This document shows positions 1-8,646 of a stretch of DNA of 64,000 bases, piece by piece. A program made the translations under genes and the position numbers. Each line of letters begins with the position of its first letter. Positions within the stretch are counted from its first letter, which is position 1. The DNA is from Halodesulfovibrio sp. (GTDB lineage: Bacteria; Desulfobacterota; Desulfovibrionia; Desulfovibrionales; Desulfovibrionaceae), in the NCBI RefSeq assembly GCF_025210605.1, contig NZ_JAOARI010000027.1:87870-151869 (forward strand), written 5' to 3'. The notes under the pieces are model-generated. The model was not told where the DNA came from, made no database searches, and saw only the letters and a program-made list of their open reading frames with translations.

Positions 1-114
1 AAATACACATTCAGCCAGTACGTTAAAGCTGGTTGGCCACTTCAGGTCATCAGTTTTGTAATAATTGTTGCCGTTGTTCCTCTGATCTGGCCATTCTATC
101 CAGCAGGACAATAA
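1..114 (+). CDS. C-terminal end of an SLC13/DASS-type permease (partial)
   Basis: Only the last 37 codons and a TAA stop are in the window. The peptide is hydrophobic and ends with a PLIWPF motif followed by a short polar tail. That pattern, with a YxKxGWPLQ motif before the last membrane span, is typical of the C-terminus of SLC13/DASS permeases (sodium-coupled dicarboxylate, sulfate or related anion carriers). The substrate cannot be told from this fragment. A convergent intrinsic terminator about 80 bp downstream supports this as the end of a transcription unit. Confidence 0.6.
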   Translation, partial: KYTFSQYVKAGWPLQVISFVIIVAVVPLIWPFYPAGQ

Positions 115-190
115 TGTTTAGAATGACCAGTGCAACGCAGCACCATCCTACAACCATAAAGAGTCTGAAGCCTCCGTAACACTTCAAACA

Positions 191-230
191 AAAAAAGCTC
201 ATCTTGCAGCAAGGGTGAGCTTTTTATTTT
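191..230 (+). terminator. Rho-independent terminator after the permease
   Basis: An AAAGCTCA / TGAGCTTT stem with a 14-nt loop is followed by TTATTTTTT on the plus strand. The A-run on the 5' side means it could also act on the minus strand for the 225-aa gene that ends at 276. Confidence 0.75.
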
Positions 231-275
231 TTCCAAACAGGAAATTGCACCGTAGAATCAGGTTTGCGACTTATA

Positions 276-953
276 TTACAACTCGAATATGCGCTTTTTA
301 ACAGGCACGGAAGCTACAGCAACAGAGACTGAAGCTGGCATAGGGGTAACTTTTACGGAGTCAGTAGCTGGAATCGAGACAGAAATATCTGCTGGTACTT
401 CTACAGGAATACTTTCGCCATTAGCTTGAGCTTCAGCAACACGGCGTTCATAGGCTGCCTGCCGGTCTGCATTATGAACCATTTTGCTTTCATTCTGGCG
501 CATGATTTCGCTGATATCACGAACACCTGCTTTATCTGCCATTGCTTTCACCGCTGCTGCACGCTCTTCACGGCTGGCTTTAACACTATCCTGACTCACA
601 TTTGCAGCTAACAAGCTTGCCATTCCTGCAAGCTTACTTGCCTGGATACTTTTATTTGCTTTGTGCTTCGCCAGCATAGCCTTTGCGCCTCTGGATAACA
701 CAACGTCTTCCTTGGCAAACAAGTTAGAAATAGAGCCAGCATTTTTTTCCTCCATTTCAGCACGTCTGGCAGAAACGGATCGTGAAGAAGCCGGAGATAC
801 ATTGTGATCCAGCATGGCAACCGAACCATGTAATAGATCTTGCTGGTTCTCCAATAACGCTTTTTGAGACTTCTCAGCAAGCTGTTCCATCTGTTCTTTA
901 AGTACTTCTGAAAAGACTTTTGCGTTACTTTCTAGCATTCCGATCAGCTGCAT
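276..953 (-). CDS. Hypothetical protein, 225 aa, predicted coiled-coil, unrecognised
   Basis: I do not recognise this protein. It has no signal peptide or membrane span. The N-terminal 45 residues are rich in Glu, Gln, Lys and Leu and could form a coiled coil. The middle has charged helices with REERAAAVKAM and YERRVAEAQ stretches, and the last 40 residues are Val/Pro/Ala/Ser-rich and end KKRIFEL. A GAGGGT ribosome-binding site lies just before the ATG at 953, supporting this start. It is transcribed alone, away from the histidine kinase gene. The composition suggests a cytoplasmic structural or scaffold-like protein, but that is only an impression. Confidence 0.7.
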   Translation of the reverse strand: MQLIGMLESNAKVFSEVLKEQMEQLAEKSQKALLENQQDLLHGSVAMLDHNVSPASSRSVSARRAEMEEKNAGSISNLFAKEDVVLSRGAKAMLAKHKANKSIQASKLAGMASLLAANVSQDSVKASREERAAAVKAMADKAGVRDISEIMRQNESKMVHNADRQAAYERRVAEAQANGESIPVEVPADISVSIPATDSVKVTPMPASVSVAVASVPVKKRIFEL

Positions 954-1257
954 AATACCCTCACATAGATAGTCATTCTTCTATCTATATATCGGACAAC
1001 GCTACAAACACTTTAAGTAACTATCTAATTTTTATAAAAAAACACTTTGAACTTTAAACAAAACACAATTCATCACAGTACGACTTGGTTAGGTAAATCA
1101 GCTGCGCTCCGCTAACAATGGCAGCTTGCAGGGAAAGTATCAGCAGCAGAAGCACCTTCAAACAGCAACGAGCCTATTCATACATTTTCTCATCAGACAA
1201 ACTCAACATTTTGTCTGATGCCGTTCTGGACCAAAAGGCATAGAGACATCCTATACG
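954..1257. promoter_or_regulatory. Divergent intergenic region with a perfect 11-bp inverted repeat
   Basis: This 304-bp space separates two divergent genes and must hold both promoters. At 1191-1201 and 1210-1220 there is a perfect inverted repeat (CATCAGACAAA / TTTGTCTGATG) with an 8-nt loop, ending 37 bp before the GTG start at 1258. It has no U-run, so it is more likely an operator or leader hairpin than a terminator. A weaker AGCTGC / GCAGCT repeat lies near 1100-1130. No confident -35/-10 pair was assigned. Confidence 0.5.
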
Positions 1258-3363
1258 GTGGCATGCAATCGCTATTGCATATGCCCAAGCACTAAACCGG
1301 ACAACACAATGAATAACAAACAACTGTTACAAAAAGCAGCAGCAGCGATTCGGGCTGAGCATGATGTGTGTGTTGAAGAGCTGGCAAGCTTGCTCAGAAA
1401 ACACCAGCCACAGCATTATGCTGATGAGAAGCCTTTTGAAACTGCGCAACATCTTTCAAGTTTCTTTACGCACCTTACAAAATCCATGGATGAACATTCA
1501 CTGGAACCGCTGAGTATTTTTTTTGCATCCACTGCACAAAAAAAAATTTCACGCGGCATTCAGCTTTCAGATATGCTTGAAGGAATTATGCTGGGGAAAT
1601 ATTGTATCTCACAGGCTATTTTACGACACACCCCAAGCTCTGAAGAACGTAACAATATATTAGCTGCCATTGACCTGCTGTACGTAGATCTCAATAAAAT
1701 CACAGGTGAAAAATATGCCAATTTGCTCACCGCAGAACGCAATGCAGAACATGAACGTATAAAGCTGCTTCTTGAAGCAACAAAAGCTATCACCAGCTTT
1801 ACAAATCCTCAAAAAACGTTGGAGCACCTAGCGCAAGTTCTCAGTGAAACCCTCGATCAAGGTTTTTGCATAATTTTTTTGCAAAACAGCGAAACACAAG
1901 GGCTAGCTCCTCATGCAAGCTGGGGGCACTCTTCTCCTGAATATAAACGATGCTTCGAAGGAGTGCGACTGTGTACCTCCGGTGATTCTATTACAGCTAT
2001 CGGCGGCGAAAGTTTTGGAATCTGCGCCCTTAATTCTGAAAGCAGTGTGATTGCAGAACACATTCCAGATAAAATCCGGTCTGAGCACATGGCATTGTTC
2101 CCTATCAAAAGCAGCGCAGCCAGTTTACACGGTATCGCTATGATAGGCTCCAATACACCGCATTACACAATCCAACCTGAACAAAAAGAGCTTATTGAAG
2201 GCATCTTGCATACTGTTTCTGCCGCAGTAGAGCTTGCAGCAAGCATTAAAGATAAAGAACGCCAGCTTAAAGAAAGCGAAAGCCTACGCCGTGTGGCTAA
2301 TTTGCTTCTCCAACACCCTGAGGCAAAGACAGAATACGTCCTGACGGTTATTTGCGATGAGGCACGCAATATTGTTCAAAGTACCGGCAGCCAGATTCTT
2401 TTAAAAGACGGTAACGATCTCAAGCTGTGCTGCGGGTCGGGAACACCTCAGCTACCTGTTTCAATATTTCCTATTGCCACCACAAAGTATGGAGAAATTC
2501 TTCAAAAAGGCGAAGCTGCGATTATTACTGACGCGCAAAAAGAAATTCCAGAAGCAGAACGCAGTGTTGCCGCGAATACTATGCTCATAGTTCCCCTTAT
2601 CCAGTGCGGCACAGCCATTGGATTGCTTCTTCTTTCTAATAAAGAAACCGGATTTGATCTGATTGATAAAAATATTATCGAATTATTTGCCGGACAAGCT
2701 TCCATGGCGTTACGCAACGCCACTCTTTCGGAGCAAAGTGACAAACTGGTTGTGGCAGAAGAACGCCAAAGATTAGGGCGCGAACTCCATGATTCCGTAA
2801 CGCAGGCATTATATGCTGTTACGCTCTGTGCAGATGCTGCAAACCGCTCCATGTCACGAGGTATGCAGGAAACTGCTGCTGAACAGCTCCATGCACTGCG
2901 TGAAATGGCACAGCAAGCCATGCGCGACATGCGCTCACTTATCTTTGATTTACACCCGCCCGAACTGGAAAATGAAGGTCTGGGTGGCGCTATACAGTCA
3001 CGCATGAACTCGGTAGAAATCCGCTCCGGTTTAAACGCAAAGCTTTATGTACAGGGCGAAGAACGCCGTCTTACCCATTCGACCGAAGACGAACTCTTTC
3101 GCATTGCTCTGGAAGCACTGAGTAACACAACAAAACATTCCCGTGCGCAGGATGTTTCAGTCACCCTTACATACGCCCCTGAGTCTGTTACCATGGTAAT
3201 AACTGACAACGGAAACGGATTTGAAATTGACCAGCTCCCTACTGGCGGTATGGGGTTACGAAATATCCGCGAGCGGGCTCAAAAAATACACGCGGAACTC
3301 ACTATAAACAGTACAAAAGGTGTCGGAACTACAATTACACTTATAGTACCGGCAACTCGCTAG
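1258..3363 (+). CDS. Sensor histidine kinase, NarL/DegS type, with two GAF domains
   Basis: This is a cytoplasmic sensor kinase of about 700 aa. Residues 20-150 resemble the RsbR N-terminal (RsbRD-like) helical domain. Two GAF-like regions follow (about 180-330 and 345-490). Next is a HisKA_3 dimerisation segment with RELHDSVTQ, which places the phospho-acceptor His near residue 511, and then an HATPase_c domain ending in DNGNGF and GGMGLRNI motifs. No membrane segments are visible. The GTG at 1258 gives 701 aa; an ATG at 1309 (684 aa) is an alternative, and neither has a strong ribosome-binding site. The partner is the response regulator that starts 10 bp downstream. The signal is unknown; GAF domains often bind small molecules or redox cofactors. 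Confidence 0.92.
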   Translation: MACNRYCICPSTKPDNTMNNKQLLQKAAAAIRAEHDVCVEELASLLRKHQPQHYADEKPFETAQHLSSFFTHLTKSMDEHSLEPLSIFFASTAQKKISRGIQLSDMLEGIMLGKYCISQAILRHTPSSEERNNILAAIDLLYVDLNKITGEKYANLLTAERNAEHERIKLLLEATKAITSFTNPQKTLEHLAQVLSETLDQGFCIIFLQNSETQGLAPHASWGHSSPEYKRCFEGVRLCTSGDSITAIGGESFGICALNSESSVIAEHIPDKIRSEHMALFPIKSSAASLHGIAMIGSNTPHYTIQPEQKELIEGILHTVSAAVELAASIKDKERQLKESESLRRVANLLLQHPEAKTEYVLTVICDEARNIVQSTGSQILLKDGNDLKLCCGSGTPQLPVSIFPIATTKYGEILQKGEAAIITDAQKEIPEAERSVAANTMLIVPLIQCGTAIGLLLLSNKETGFDLIDKNIIELFAGQASMALRNATLSEQSDKLVVAEERQRLGRELHDSVTQALYAVTLCADAANRSMSRGMQETAAEQLHALREMAQQAMRDMRSLIFDLHPPELENEGLGGAIQSRMNSVEIRSGLNAKLYVQGEERRLTHSTEDELFRIALEALSNTTKHSRAQDVSVTLTYAPESVTMVITDNGNGFEIDQLPTGGMGLRNIRERAQKIHAELTINSTKGVGTTITLIVPATR

Positions 3364-3373
3364 GAGCACGGTT

Positions 3374-4036
3374 ATGGCAGCACCTATTCGTGTTTTACTT
3401 GTTGATGACCATGACATTGTCCGCATGGGGTTACGAGGCTTTCTTTCTGGATATGATGATATTGAAATAGCAGGCGAAGCAGCAAATGGACAACAGGCGG
3501 TTAAACTGGCAGCAGAACTTGCTCCGGACATTATCCTTATGGATATGGTCATGCCCGTTATGGACGGGATTCAGGCTATTCAAGCAATCCGCGATCGCAA
3601 ATTACGCGGAAATATTATCGTTCTCACCAGTTTTGCGACAGATGATAAAGTGTTTCCAGCCATTAAATCCGGTGCAATGGGATATTTATTAAAAGATTCT
3701 GCACCAGAAGATCTGCTTAAAGCAATCCGTAAAGTGCACAAGGGAGAGCCTTCACTCGCACCGGATATTGCCCGCAAACTTTTGGCTGAAATATCACTGC
3801 CGGATAAACCGGAAACCCCAACGCCTGAACCGCTTACTCCTCGCGAAGTTGATATTCTGCGCCTTGTAGCTCAAGGAAAAAGCAATAAGATCATTGCGGA
3901 AGAAGTTTTTGTCAGTGAAGCTACAGTACGCACCCATATGACAAACATTCTTTCCAAGCTTCACCTTGCCAACCGCGTACAAGCTACGCTGTACGCCCTG
4001 CGGGAAGGTCTGGCATCATTATCCTTAGAAAAATAG
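3374..4036 (+). CDS. NarL/FixJ-family response regulator
   Basis: A 220-aa two-domain transcription factor. The receiver domain (about 5-125) has the acidic pair DD at 11-12, phospho-acceptor Asp57 in LMDMVMP, and a conserved Lys in LLKDS. The C-terminal LuxR-type helix-turn-helix (about 150-215) has LTPREVDILRLVAQGKSN and VSEATVRTHMTNILSKL. An AGGAG ribosome-binding site precedes the ATG. It follows the histidine kinase by 10 bp, so the two form a cognate pair. The target genes are not evident; the flavin-reductase-like gene 147 bp downstream is one possibility. Confidence 0.95.
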   Translation: MAAPIRVLLVDDHDIVRMGLRGFLSGYDDIEIAGEAANGQQAVKLAAELAPDIILMDMVMPVMDGIQAIQAIRDRKLRGNIIVLTSFATDDKVFPAIKSGAMGYLLKDSAPEDLLKAIRKVHKGEPSLAPDIARKLLAEISLPDKPETPTPEPLTPREVDILRLVAQGKSNKIIAEEVFVSEATVRTHMTNILSKLHLANRVQATLYALREGLASLSLEK

Positions 4037-4183
4037 TTAGTTAAACAAGACTGCGACTTTTATCGTAGTGACCATTCCGACAATTAACACAGATGATTGC
4101 TGTTATGTTCCGCCTTCCCTCTGATGCATTCAATGCTTGTGCACAGTATTCTGCATACGAAATACATCACAAGGAGCGTTTAG

Positions 4184-4747
4184 ATGGAAAAAGTCAATAT
4201 AGGCCCACAAGGATTCACTCTTCCTATGCCTCAAGCCATTTTAGGGACACACATAGAAGGGCGTCCAAACTACATGGCTTTAGGCTGGGTTACCCGCGTG
4301 AACTACTCACCGCCCCTTATTGGTATCGGTGTACATAAAGGACACGCAACGCATCAGGCTATCACAGAAACCGGTCAGTTCAGCATCAATTTTCCATCTA
4401 CAGAAATGGTGAACATTACAGATTATGTTGGACTTGTTTCCAATAAACGCGTCGATAAATCAGAGCTTTTTGATCGATTTTACGGAGAGCTGAAAGATGC
4501 ACCGCTTATCAAGGAATGTCCCCTTTCTTTAGAGTGCAAGCTATACGAAACAGTCTCTCTGCCAACGAATACTCTGTTCATTGGTGAAATTGTGGGCACA
4601 TGGTGCGAAGAAAGATATATGACCGACGGCGTGCCGGACATTTCTAAAATTAAACCGTTTGTGCTGACCATGCCGGACAACCGTTACTGGGAAGTTGGTC
4701 GGTGTGTGGGGCATGCATGGAAAGCTGGTAAAGCGCTTAAAAAATAA
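4184..4747 (+). CDS. Flavin reductase-like (FMN-binding split-barrel) protein
   Basis: This 187-aa protein fits the flavin-reductase-like FMN-binding split-barrel family (flavoredoxin/DIM6 type), which bind FMN and in sulfate reducers include flavoredoxins. The family pattern appears as NYMALGWVTRVNYSPPLIGI near residue 30, then a FSINFPS segment and a conserved VG(L)VSNKR..K region. It has no signal peptide. An AAGGAG ribosome-binding site 8 nt before the ATG fixes the start. It is a single gene bounded by a strong terminator. The in vivo electron donor and substrate cannot be read from sequence. Confidence 0.85.
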   Translation: MEKVNIGPQGFTLPMPQAILGTHIEGRPNYMALGWVTRVNYSPPLIGIGVHKGHATHQAITETGQFSINFPSTEMVNITDYVGLVSNKRVDKSELFDRFYGELKDAPLIKECPLSLECKLYETVSLPTNTLFIGEIVGTWCEERYMTDGVPDISKIKPFVLTMPDNRYWEVGRCVGHAWKAGKALKK

Positions 4748-4771
4748 CTGGCTATCCTTTCCTTTCAACAC

Positions 4772-4810
4772 AAAAAAGCTCTCGCAACTAGTTGCGAGAG
4801 CTTTTTCTTT
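4772..4810. terminator. Bidirectional intrinsic terminator between convergent genes
   Basis: A near-perfect palindrome (AAAAAGCTCTCGCAACT / AGTTGCGAGAGCTTTTT) has T-runs on both strands. It ends the flavin-reductase gene on plus and the ABM-domain gene (stop at 4838) on minus. Confidence 0.9.
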
Positions 4811-4837
4811 ACCGCTTGCACAGAAATTTCTAGAAAA

Positions 4838-5161
4838 TCACTCGCCAAAACAGCCCATCTGTTTCGACATAGACCACGTTTGAATTTCCGGTTTGCCGTT
4901 GAGAAATTCACTCAACTCACTTTGAACATTTTTAAACGCGTCGCTGTTAAGATGCTCCTGAAACGCCTTTTCTGAAGCAAAATGCTCATACACAAAAAAC
5001 ACTGTCGGGTTTAGTTGATCCTGATGCATAGTATGCAGCAAAAGCCCTTCATGATGCCTGCAATTTTCTGCAAGCTGCTGAGTATACTGTCGCAAATCCA
5101 TTACCTTGTCTTGCTTAGCCCGCAGCAAAACAGTCACAATAAACCTGTCTTCCACTTTCAT
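4838..5161 (-). CDS. Antibiotic biosynthesis monooxygenase (ABM) domain protein
   Basis: This 107-aa protein has the dimeric alpha/beta-barrel ABM fold: an initial strand with FIVTVLLRAK, a central CRHHEGLLLHTMHQDQ strand-turn and the characteristic FFVYEHFASEKAFQEHLNS helix. Such proteins include cofactor-free quinol monooxygenases (YgiN-like) and stress-related enzymes of unknown substrate. The frame is open upstream to 5287, but the ATG at 5161 is preceded by GGGGTGAG at correct spacing and starts exactly at the domain, so the longer form is unlikely. It is a single gene converging on the flavin-reductase gene. Confidence 0.82.
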   Translation of the reverse strand: MKVEDRFIVTVLLRAKQDKVMDLRQYTQQLAENCRHHEGLLLHTMHQDQLNPTVFFVYEHFASEKAFQEHLNSDAFKNVQSELSEFLNGKPEIQTWSMSKQMGCFGE

Positions 5162-5502
5162 GCTCACCCCATTTGAAAGATAATTCTTCACACAGGTTCG
5201 AACTAAGTGCCAGCCGTTGGCAACGATTTGCATCTTCGCCATCAAACAGCAACACCCGCCCGTTATTCCCGACCTACTCCAACACACACGATCCAGCAGA
5301 AATACAACAGAGATAACAACATAAAAATAACGATATGCAATGCAACTTTTTCACTATTGTCAAATACGACTTTTTTCGTAGAAATTGCATGCAAGGCACA
5401 AAAAAGACCGCACAATACTGTGCGGCCTTACAAACAAAATAGCTATTCTTACGTATTCAAATTACCACAAAATAGACTGCGGGGTCATTTGAACACTCAG
5501 AA
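5162..5502. other. Intergenic region upstream of the ABM gene and downstream of sstT
   Basis: This 341-bp stretch holds the minus-strand sstT terminator near 5400-5430 and, presumably, the promoter of the ABM gene. No gene with a plausible ribosome-binding site is visible, and no confident promoter was assigned. Confidence 0.5.
5399..5430 (-). terminator. Intrinsic terminator downstream of sstT
   Basis: Read on the minus strand, a CCGCACA / TGTGCGG stem with a 4-nt loop is followed by TTTTT, about 70 bp after the sstT stop codon. Confidence 0.8.
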
Positions 5503-6735
5503 TTACGATACTGTTGCGGTAGCTTTCACTGCTTTTTCAGGAGAAGCTGCAATATCAGCAGCAGCGGTAAACAGAACATCTGTAGAGCTGTTAAGAGCGG
5601 TTTCTGCGGAGTCCTGAATTACGCCGATAATAAAGCCAGCAGCTACAACCTGCATGGAGATATCATTCGGTACACCAAAGAGGCTACATGCCAGAGGAAT
5701 AAGGAGCAAAGAGCCACCAGCTACACCGGAAGCACCACATGCAGAAATGGAAGCGATAAGGCTCAGCAACAATGCTGTCGCAATATCAACCTGAATACCG
5801 AGGGTATGAACAGCTGCAAGTGTCATTACGGTAATCGTAATCGCAGCACCGCCCATGTTTACTGTCGCGCCAAGCGGGATAGACACAGAGTATGTATCTT
5901 CGTGAAGATTCAGACGCTTACAGAGTTCCATGTTTACAGGAATGTTAGCAGCGGAACTACGGGTGAAGAATGCGGTGATACCACTGCCTTTCAGGCAAGT
6001 GAACACAAGCGGGTACGGGTTCTGCTTTGTTTTGAACCAAACAATTGCAGGGTTTACAACAAGAGCAATAATACCCATGGATGTAAGCAGAACTAAAATC
6101 AAATGGCTGTATCCGGCAAGAGCTTCAAAACCGGTAGTTGCTACGGTATTAGCAACAAGACCGAAAATACCGAGTGGTGCAAAACGGATAACAAGCTTAA
6201 CGATCATGGAAACGCCGTCAGCAACATCGCTCAGTACGGACTTGGTGCTTTCGCCCGCATGCTGGAAGAAGAAGCCCAGAGCGATAGCCCATGCGAGGAT
6301 GCCAATAAAGTTACCACTGGCAAGAGCATCAATTGGGTTATCAACAATTTTGAAGAGCAGAGTATTGATAACTTCGCCAATGCCGCTTGGAGGAGTTGCA
6401 CCAGTATCTGTTGCAACAAGGGTGAGAGTGGTTGGAGCGACAAAGCTCATTACAACAGCAACTAATGCTGCCATAAAGGTACCCACAAGGTACAGAGTAA
6501 CAATAGCACGCATGTTTGTGTGCGCACCTTTTTTCTGGTTTGCAATAGACGATGCAACAATGACAAACACAAGAATTGGTGCCACCGCCTTAAGTGCTTT
6601 AACAAACAAGTTACCCAGTACGCTTACTGATTTAGCGGCATCCGGAGCAATCATTGCTACGATAACGCCGAAACAAATGCCCATCACAATCTGTAGTACT
6701 AAACTACCAGATGCGATTCTTTTTACGATATCCAT
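5503..6735 (-). CDS. sstT: Serine/threonine:Na+ symporter SstT
   Basis: This 410-aa inner-membrane protein of the dicarboxylate/amino acid:cation symporter (DAACS) family matches SstT in length and motifs. SstT imports serine and threonine with Na+. Hydrophobic spans cover nearly the whole chain. The first re-entrant loop region carries [20 protein letters not shown], the serine-rich motif of the family, followed by [15 protein letters not shown], and a second hairpin region has [20 protein letters not shown]. It is a single gene with its own downstream terminator. The ATG at 6735 has only a modest purine-rich ribosome-binding site (GGATTGAG). Confidence 0.95.
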   Translation of the reverse strand: MDIVKRIASGSLVLQIVMGICFGVIVAMIAPDAAKSVSVLGNLFVKALKAVAPILVFVIVASSIANQKKGAHTNMRAIVTLYLVGTFMAALVAVVMSFVAPTTLTLVATDTGATPPSGIGEVINTLLFKIVDNPIDALASGNFIGILAWAIALGFFFQHAGESTKSVLSDVADGVSMIVKLVIRFAPLGIFGLVANTVATTGFEALAGYSHLILVLLTSMGIIALVVNPAIVWFKTKQNPYPLVFTCLKGSGITAFFTRSSAANIPVNMELCKRLNLHEDTYSVSIPLGATVNMGGAAITITVMTLAAVHTLGIQVDIATALLLSLIASISACGASGVAGGSLLLIPLACSLFGVPNDISMQVVAAGFIIGVIQDSAETALNSSTDVLFTAAADIAASPEKAVKATATVS

Positions 6736-7077
6736 CAGTTCTCAATCCTTCCAAAAAATTATAAAACGCTATACACCTAAAGTATGGCTCTTAGAAGATA
6801 TATCACAATTCTGTCAATATATTATTCATATAATAAGATGCAGCTACGTCATAGACACAAAAAAAGCTCTTACTTTTCTTGTAAAAGCTTTTCTTATCTA
6901 ACGGTATTCCCAACTCATTACCATAGTATTACTTTCAATAATCGCTGACATACTATCATCTATTCGCCATGCCTTTTCCCACAATAGACATTTTTTGCAA
7001 AACTACAGTCAGCTACTACCCTAGTAACATCATCGGCACATAATACTACTGGGTACACATTCAGGTCGAAGTCACTT
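6736..7077. promoter_or_regulatory. Intergenic region with probable sstT promoter
   Basis: On the minus strand a TTGACA hexamer (6817-6812) lies about 80 bp before the sstT start in an AT-rich stretch. A -10 element at 16-17 bp spacing is poor, so the exact promoter is uncertain. The region also holds the terminator of the MerR gene (6857-6893). No coding sequence is supported here. Confidence 0.35.
6857..6893 (-). terminator. Intrinsic terminator downstream of the MerR-family gene
   Basis: Read on minus, an AAAAGCTTTTAC / GTAAGAGCTTTT stem with one mismatch is followed by a run of seven T. It lies about 185 bp after the stop of the regulator gene. Confidence 0.7.
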
Positions 7078-7911
7078 CTACTTTTTCGGTTCAGAAATAT
7101 TCATAAGAATTTCAGTTACAAATTTTTCACGTTCCTGAATACTCCAATAGTCCACAACATACCGTTCATAGACTTCAGGACCTAAGGTATGATTATGCTC
7201 TTCAGCCCATTGAGCAATCCTTTCATAGGTCTGATTAATGTTCTCATGGTCGCCTATGTGGTACGCAGAGACCATCATTCTCCCACCAAAGTGCGCCTCT
7301 TTTTCAGGGTCACACTTTTTGAGAGTTTTCTGAAGCACAGTTGCGTGTTGGCAATTTCCCTTCATTTTTTCTTCATAATCAGGGAATCGGATAATGACAG
7401 GCCCGGTAATCTCGTTGTCGATGGATTCAATATAATTGGTGAACTCTATATTAATGATGGAGGCACGGTAATCATACTCAAAGTCCTGATCGTAAAAACA
7501 ATACGATCCATCCTCAACAAACTTCACTGAAACATTCTGTACTTTGTAAAGCAAAACAGATTCTGCTTCCAACACCAGATCGTACCAGTCTTTCACTGAG
7601 GTGTAGTTTCGAAAAACAGCCTCTTCTACTTCACGCAACTCTTTAAGCTTAGATTTGAAAGATTCTCTTAAGGTTCGGTAGTCCCCTCTCTCGATAACAT
7701 CTTTCATTTCTGAGAGCTTAAAGCCCATCTGCTTATAATATTTGATAACAGGAACAGCCAACAATGACGCTCTGGAATAGTATCTATAATTATTGCCGCA
7801 GGATCTGTCTGGTTTAATTATGCCAATTTTATCGTAATGGCGCAGAGCCTTTTTTGACAAGCCGCAAATCTTACTGACTTCTCCTATTGAATAACTACTT
7901 TTGGATTTCAC
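7078..7911 (-). CDS. MerR-family transcriptional regulator with GyrI-like effector domain
   Basis: This protein of 277 aa has an N-terminal MerR winged helix-turn-helix (SIGEVSKICGLSKKALRHYD, then NNYRYYS) and a linking helix. Its C-terminal half of about 150 residues resembles GyrI/BmrR-type small-molecule binding domains. The GTG at 7911 is chosen because GGAGG sits 6 nt upstream; a longer form from a GTG at 7932 has no such site. MerR proteins activate promoters with 19-20 bp spacers, and one such promoter lies at 25746-25777 ahead of the choline microcompartment operon. Because this gene flanks the same locus, it is the natural candidate activator, with choline or a downstream metabolite as a possible ligand. 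That link is inferred. Confidence 0.88.
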   Translation of the reverse strand: MKSKSSYSIGEVSKICGLSKKALRHYDKIGIIKPDRSCGNNYRYYSRASLLAVPVIKYYKQMGFKLSEMKDVIERGDYRTLRESFKSKLKELREVEEAVFRNYTSVKDWYDLVLEAESVLLYKVQNVSVKFVEDGSYCFYDQDFEYDYRASIINIEFTNYIESIDNEITGPVIIRFPDYEEKMKGNCQHATVLQKTLKKCDPEKEAHFGGRMMVSAYHIGDHENINQTYERIAQWAEEHNHTLGPEVYERYVVDYWSIQEREKFVTEILMNISEPKK

Positions 7912-8378
7912 AACCACCCTCCGCTTACACACAGCGCAAATAAAACAAAGTATCTTAACGGGACATAGCTCAAATCTTGTATGTCGGGTTGTTAATCTTG
8001 AAACCAGCCATCAGACAGATACATCCACCATGCCAAACAGCAAAAGCAACGAAAATATCTTCAAGGTCGTTGCGACGCGCCTGCACAATACACAAATAGA
8101 AAACTATACCTATCGGATACTCGCTTTCATCGTTACTGCCTCCGGTGGGCAACGACGAATCAACAATCCACACACAAAAACACTTTTTGATGATATATAA
8201 TTACCACAAAAGTTCAAGACCCACACATGTTGCAGTCTTATCTACACTTTTGCATTACCAAAACAAAGCTGTTGCTTTAAGCACCCGCACAAAAAAATCC
8301 CCCTGATGAGACGCTCATCTCAGCAGGGGGAAAGAAGCATTAGTTACAAATACATGCTACCAATGCCGAAGAACGGCA
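7912..8378. other. Intergenic region upstream of the MerR gene
   Basis: This 467-bp stretch holds the MerR gene promoter region and the terminator of the transporter/88-aa unit at 8291-8332. An open frame on plus (ATG near 8030 to 8200) has no ribosome-binding site and no recognisable protein pattern, so it is not called. No MerR-type long-spacer promoter was seen here. Confidence 0.45.
8291..8332 (-). terminator. Intrinsic terminator of the transporter unit
   Basis: Read on minus, CCCCCTG / CAGGGGG closes a branched hairpin with an inner ATGAG / CTCAT pairing, followed by ATTTTTTT, about 47 bp after the stop at 8379. Confidence 0.85.
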
Positions 8379-8645
8379 CTAGTCTTTGATGTAGTAATTA
8401 ATGGTAGCAGCACCTTCTTCGTGCGCACGGTAGTATACTTTAAGCTCATTGTCAGAACCCATTTCAAAACGAGTTTCTTCTAAGAGACCGTTTGCTTCTG
8501 CTGTCATAATAGCGGAAAGCATAGAAGGTCTTTTAAATGCTTTGAAATGACCGTATTCGCTTTTGAGTGCGTCCATAACATCATCAACGCAAGCATCTTC
8601 AACTTTAGTAAAGTACTTCAACATTGCATAGTTAAGTGGCTTCAT
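8379..8645 (-). CDS. Small protein, 88 aa, winged-helix-like, next to the transporter
   Basis: I do not recognise a named family. The sequence starts MKPLNYAMLKYF and continues with two or three helices (KVEDACVDDVMDALKSEYGH, then KRPSMLSAIMTAEANGLLEE) and a C-terminal strand pair (ELKVYYRAHE, ATINYYI). This order of three helices and a beta wing resembles a small winged-helix DNA-binding fold, and helix three would be PSMLSAIMTAEANGL. The start at 8645 has AAGAGGTG upstream, embedded in the end of the transporter gene; the two genes are 1 bp apart and surely co-transcribed. It may regulate or assist the transporter, but this is inference. Confidence 0.75.
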   Translation of the reverse strand: MKPLNYAMLKYFTKVEDACVDDVMDALKSEYGHFKAFKRPSMLSAIMTAEANGLLEETRFEMGSDNELKVYYRAHEEGAATINYYIKD

Positions 8646-8646
8646 C

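Noticed and set aside
5930..6901. 323-codon open frame on plus opposite sstT
   Set aside because: Antisense shadow of a membrane protein gene; no recognisable family and no ribosome-binding site.
8030..8200. Short plus-strand open frame upstream of the MerR gene
   Set aside because: No ribosome-binding site and no protein-like pattern.
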